A stretch of 7,690 bases of DNA, from the NCBI GenBank assembly GCA_030040455.1, contig JASHTR010000620.1, forward strand, positions 1 through 7,690, given 5' to 3'. Below are positions 5,439-7,690 of the stretch, one piece after another. Each line of letters begins with the position of its first letter. Position 1 is the first letter of the stretch. Below the pieces are notes generated by a model, which saw only the letters and a program-made list of their open reading frames with translations, made no database searches and was not told the DNA's origin. The position numbers and the translations under genes are program-made. The DNA comes from Terriglobia bacterium. Lineage in GTDB: Bacteria; Acidobacteriota; Terriglobia; UBA7540.

Positions 5439-7103
5439 ATGGCCGTTCGTGCTCAAAATTCCGTGCCAGCAACACAAAATCCACCGGAGACAGGCAGCAT
5501 ACCCGGGAGCCCACTCTCCGCCCGTTATAAAAGAGTTCCTCTTGAAACGAAAACGCGCCTGTCGAACTCTGTGGTCTGGCGCCTTCAACGCGAGCACTAT
5601 GAGAGGCGCGGGGCAAACTCGTGGAACGACGGGACGCTCCCGTATTACATCACGAGCAATCCCTTCATCGCAGATGCCTATGCGCATGTCGTTCACGGTT
5701 TTCGCCTCGACTGTAACGAGACCATTCTGGTTGTCGAGCTGGGAGCCGGTCACGGACGATTTGCTTACTTATTTCTTCGCGGCTTTCTCGAAGCTTGCCG
5801 TTCTATGGGCCTTCCCGAGACCTGTATAAACTATGTTATGACCGACGCTTCGGAGAGCACGGTCCGTTCGTGGCTCAATGACAGGAGGCTGGCCCCGTTT
5901 GTCGAACGCAATATTCTCGACTTCGCTGTTTTCGAGGCGGGCAAGTCGAAAGAGGTGAATCTGCTTGTTTCGCGCGCCCGGCTTGGAATTTCAAACCTCC
6001 GCTTGCCGATGGCCGTTATTGCAAATTACGTGTTTGACAGCGTTCCGCAGGACGTATTTGTTGTCGAACGCGGCCGCCTTTTTGAGGCTTTGGTTACAAC
6101 TACGGCACCGGACGGTGCCTCAACGCCGAAGATGCCGGCTCTGACTGATTTACAGGTGGCCTATTGCCATCAATTAGCATCGGCAGAGTATTACGCGGAT
6201 GCGACCTGGAACCAGATCCTCGATGAATATCGTCATCGGCTGCCCAGTGCCACGGTCACTTTGCCGACAGGGGCGCTTCATGCTATTTCGGCTTTGCAGG
6301 CTGCGAGCGACGGCCGTTTTCTTCTCCTCTCCGCCGACAAGGGTTTCGATCGGGAAGTGGAGATGGAAGGCTCGCAGGGACCTCCGCCCATCGAAGTGCA
6401 CGGTGGCGACTGCTTCTCGTTGATGGTCAACTATCACGCTATTGGAAGATATTTTGAGAATCAGGGTGGCCGGATGCTCCGGACCGCGTTTCAATCCCAA
6501 AGCCTGGCGGTGTGTGCCTTTTTGTCCGGGCCGGCTGCTGAACCCTACCGTAGGACGACCCACGCCTTCGAGGCTGCCGTCAATAAGTTTGGCCCTGACG
6601 ATTTCTTCACCTTTTCGCAGCTTGTTGCTGGCCTCGCTGAAACGGCGACGTTCCGCCAGATCCTCGCGTTGCTAAAGCTGAGCGGCTGGGACCATGAGAT
6701 ACTCATGCGGTTCTTCGAAAACCTGATGGCACAATTGCCATCCCTGACAGAGGGCGACTGGCGGGATTTGCATTTCGCAATCAGGAAGGTTTGGGAGCGC
6801 TATTATGCGATTGGAGAGGACTTGGACCTCGCGTTCCATCTGGGAGTCATCCTTTTAGAAATTCGGGAGTTTGCGGAAGCCTTGGAATTTTTCCAATTCT
6901 CCGGCAACACCGCGGGACCAAGCGCCGCAACGAGCTACAACATGGGAATGTGCCATTTCGGGCTGAGCCAGTTTGTTCAGGCGCTGAGTCGTATGAATGA
7001 GGCACTCGGATTAAGCGAGGATTTTGACTCGGCGCGGCTCATGCGGGTCAAACTCGAGTCGATGCTCGATACCCATCAGCAGCAGGCGGCTGCGTCCGCT
7101 TAG
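5439..7103 (+). CDS. MidA-like SAM-dependent methyltransferase with C-terminal TPRs
   Basis: This 554-residue protein resembles the MidA/NDUFAF7-type class I methyltransferases. The glycine-rich SAM-binding motif I is ILVVELGAGHGRFAYLFL (residues 96-113), followed by an acidic strand end YVMTDASES (132-140). IANYVFDSVPQDVF (194-207) corresponds to the family's conserved ANELLD-type stretch, and GDCFSLMVNYHAIGRYF is at 323-339. After about 375 the protein becomes helical, and two TPR-like repeats are visible: DLAFHLGVILLEIREFAEALEFF (463-485) and TSYNMGMCHFGLSQFVQALSRMNEAL (498-523). TPRs suggest a protein partner or substrate. Family members methylate protein arginine, but the substrate here is unknown. 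The ATG at 5439 is the first start after an in-frame TAG at 5427-5429, with a weak AGGCG just upstream. There is no signal peptide, so it is cytoplasmic. It may share a transcript with the DUF4157 gene (196-base gap). Confidence 0.82.
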   Translation: MAVRAQNSVPATQNPPETGSIPGSPLSARYKRVPLETKTRLSNSVVWRLQREHYERRGANSWNDGTLPYYITSNPFIADAYAHVVHGFRLDCNETILVVELGAGHGRFAYLFLRGFLEACRSMGLPETCINYVMTDASESTVRSWLNDRRLAPFVERNILDFAVFEAGKSKEVNLLVSRARLGISNLRLPMAVIANYVFDSVPQDVFVVERGRLFEALVTTTAPDGASTPKMPALTDLQVAYCHQLASAEYYADATWNQILDEYRHRLPSATVTLPTGALHAISALQAASDGRFLLLSADKGFDREVEMEGSQGPPPIEVHGGDCFSLMVNYHAIGRYFENQGGRMLRTAFQSQSLAVCAFLSGPAAEPYRRTTHAFEAAVNKFGPDDFFTFSQLVAGLAETATFRQILALLKLSGWDHEILMRFFENLMAQLPSLTEGDWRDLHFAIRKVWERYYAIGEDLDLAFHLGVILLEIREFAEALEFFQFSGNTAGPSAATSYNMGMCHFGLSQFVQALSRMNEALGLSEDFDSARLMRVKLESMLDTHQQQAAASA

Positions 7104-7200
7104 CAGCTTTTTGCGCATTGAGGCGCTTAGAGTTTCACTATGCGTTTCTCGCTGCCTTTACGCGAGGGTATTAATTTTCTCATACCGGCATTACATGAAA

Positions 7201-7207
7201 GGAAGGA
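7201..7207 (+). promoter_or_regulatory. Strong Shine-Dalgarno (GGAAGGA) for the 7214 gene
   Basis: GGAAGGA lies 6 bases before the ATG at 7214, within AAAGGAAGGAAATTAT. It is the best ribosome site in the right half of the window and is the main evidence that the open frame running off the edge is a real gene. Confidence 0.7.
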
Positions 7208-7213
7208 AATTAT

Positions 7214-7690
7214 ATGACTGCACGAGGTGTTAGCCCCAAGTTGATCTCTTCACGAAAGGATCTCGCAACTCCTCGTGGCAGTGTCAAGTCTCCCCCTGCG
7301 GGAGGTGTACGCGAGTCTCTGCGGCCCGGAGTATCGCCTCCCCCGGGCGCGCCCTTGAGCTTTCGGCCGCCGGGTGGCACGCTTAACAAATCTGTCAACC
7401 CTCGGGCGGCTTCCACCGAACGCGTTGGATCAAAGGTCTGGCCGGGGCAGCCTGATGCTTCCGCGCCTCGATTTGCGGCGCGAGCCATTCAGCAGCAACC
7501 CGGAACGATGGCTGGCTCGTACCCCGCCCGGGGTCCATCAGCATTGACGCGCCCTCAGCCACCAGCGGCCCGCCCGGCCGTCCCCCACGCTGGCAAGCAG
7601 CCCATCTCCTCATCCCGGAAAGGAGATTCAATTCAGCCCATGGCCACCTGGTATTGGCGCGCGGCATCCGTTGGTCTTCTGGGAATCCCA
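7214..7690 (+). CDS. Pro/Arg/Ser-rich protein, C-terminus beyond window (candidate cargo)
   Basis: An open frame starts at ATG 7214 and has no stop through the window end, giving the first 159 residues. It begins MTARGVSPKLISSRKDLATP and is low-complexity and basic: Pro, Arg, Ser, Gly and Ala dominate, with repeated PP/PG turns (SPPPGAPLSFRPPGG, about 41-55; RPQPPAARPAVP, about 113-124). At about 136-143 it reads KGDSIQPM, and after that the composition changes to more hydrophobic, folded-looking sequence (WYWRAASVGLLGIP), suggesting a domain beginning near the edge. A disordered N-terminus followed by a V/I-Q-x-M boundary recalls DUF4157-associated toxin-like proteins, but that is inference. 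I do not recognise the product. It lies 110 bases after the methyltransferase on the same strand. Opposite-strand frames here are shadows caused by high GC. Confidence 0.6.
   Translation, partial: MTARGVSPKLISSRKDLATPRGSVKSPPAGGVRESLRPGVSPPPGAPLSFRPPGGTLNKSVNPRAASTERVGSKVWPGQPDASAPRFAARAIQQQPGTMAGSYPARGPSALTRPQPPAARPAVPHAGKQPISSSRKGDSIQPMATWYWRAASVGLLGIP

Noticed and set aside
7149..7169. CTCGC/GCGAG hairpin after the methyltransferase gene as a terminator
   Set aside because: The stem is only about five bases and the following ATTAATTTT is not a clean T-run; too weak to call.
7210..7667. Two minus-strand frames at the right edge
   Set aside because: Both are opposite the open frame that has a strong ribosome site; their Gly/Ala/Arg-rich content is a GC shadow.
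1..7690. CRISPR array, tRNA, rRNA or insertion sequence
   Set aside because: No regularly spaced direct repeats, no cloverleaf or rRNA-like sequence, and no transposase frame or terminal repeats were seen.

Overview
The window looks like an accessory locus from a Gram-negative soil-type bacterium. Acidobacteriota is my best guess. That guess rests on the moderately high GC, the codon use, the gene families, and a short imperfect-palindrome repeat with the GTCATTCCGAG core that I recall as common in Acidobacteria. It is recognition from memory, not a search result.

Left half (104-4352, minus strand): a tightly spaced four-gene operon of type VI secretion (T6SS) tail parts. In transcription order it runs tssG (baseplate), vgrG (spike with a C-terminal octapeptide-repeat needle), a DUF4280 PAAR-like spike-tip protein, and a single-pass membrane protein with a long Pro/Ala-rich linker and a C-terminal SPOR domain (peptidoglycan binding). 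Intergenic gaps are 49, 67 and 35 bases, so co-transcription is likely. No tssF, tssE, tssK, sheath or tube gene lies in the window, so tssG heads this operon away from its usual partner.

Middle (4353-4540): a short AT-rich divergent regulatory region. It holds a TTGACA box reading right, candidate promoter elements reading left, and a perfect hairpin-type dyad (TATATC-TTGA-GATATA) just before the Shine-Dalgarno of the rightward gene.

Right half (4541-7690, plus strand): a DUF4157 protein (the eCIS-core/zincin-like domain, HELTH motif) whose N-terminal disordered region is partly encoded by the interspersed repeat. Next comes a MidA-like SAM-dependent methyltransferase with a C-terminal pair of TPR-like repeats. 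Last is a Pro/Arg/Ser-rich protein that starts at 7214 after a strong ribosome binding site and runs open off the right edge.

Working model (inference): the minus-strand operon supplies baseplate, spike, tip and a wall-anchoring component of a T6SS-like injector. The plus-strand genes are a divergently transcribed accessory or cargo module: a DUF4157 protein, a possible modifying enzyme, and a candidate effector. The pairing of DUF4157 with T6SS tssG/vgrG rather than with an extracellular contractile injection system is the most interesting aspect of the window.
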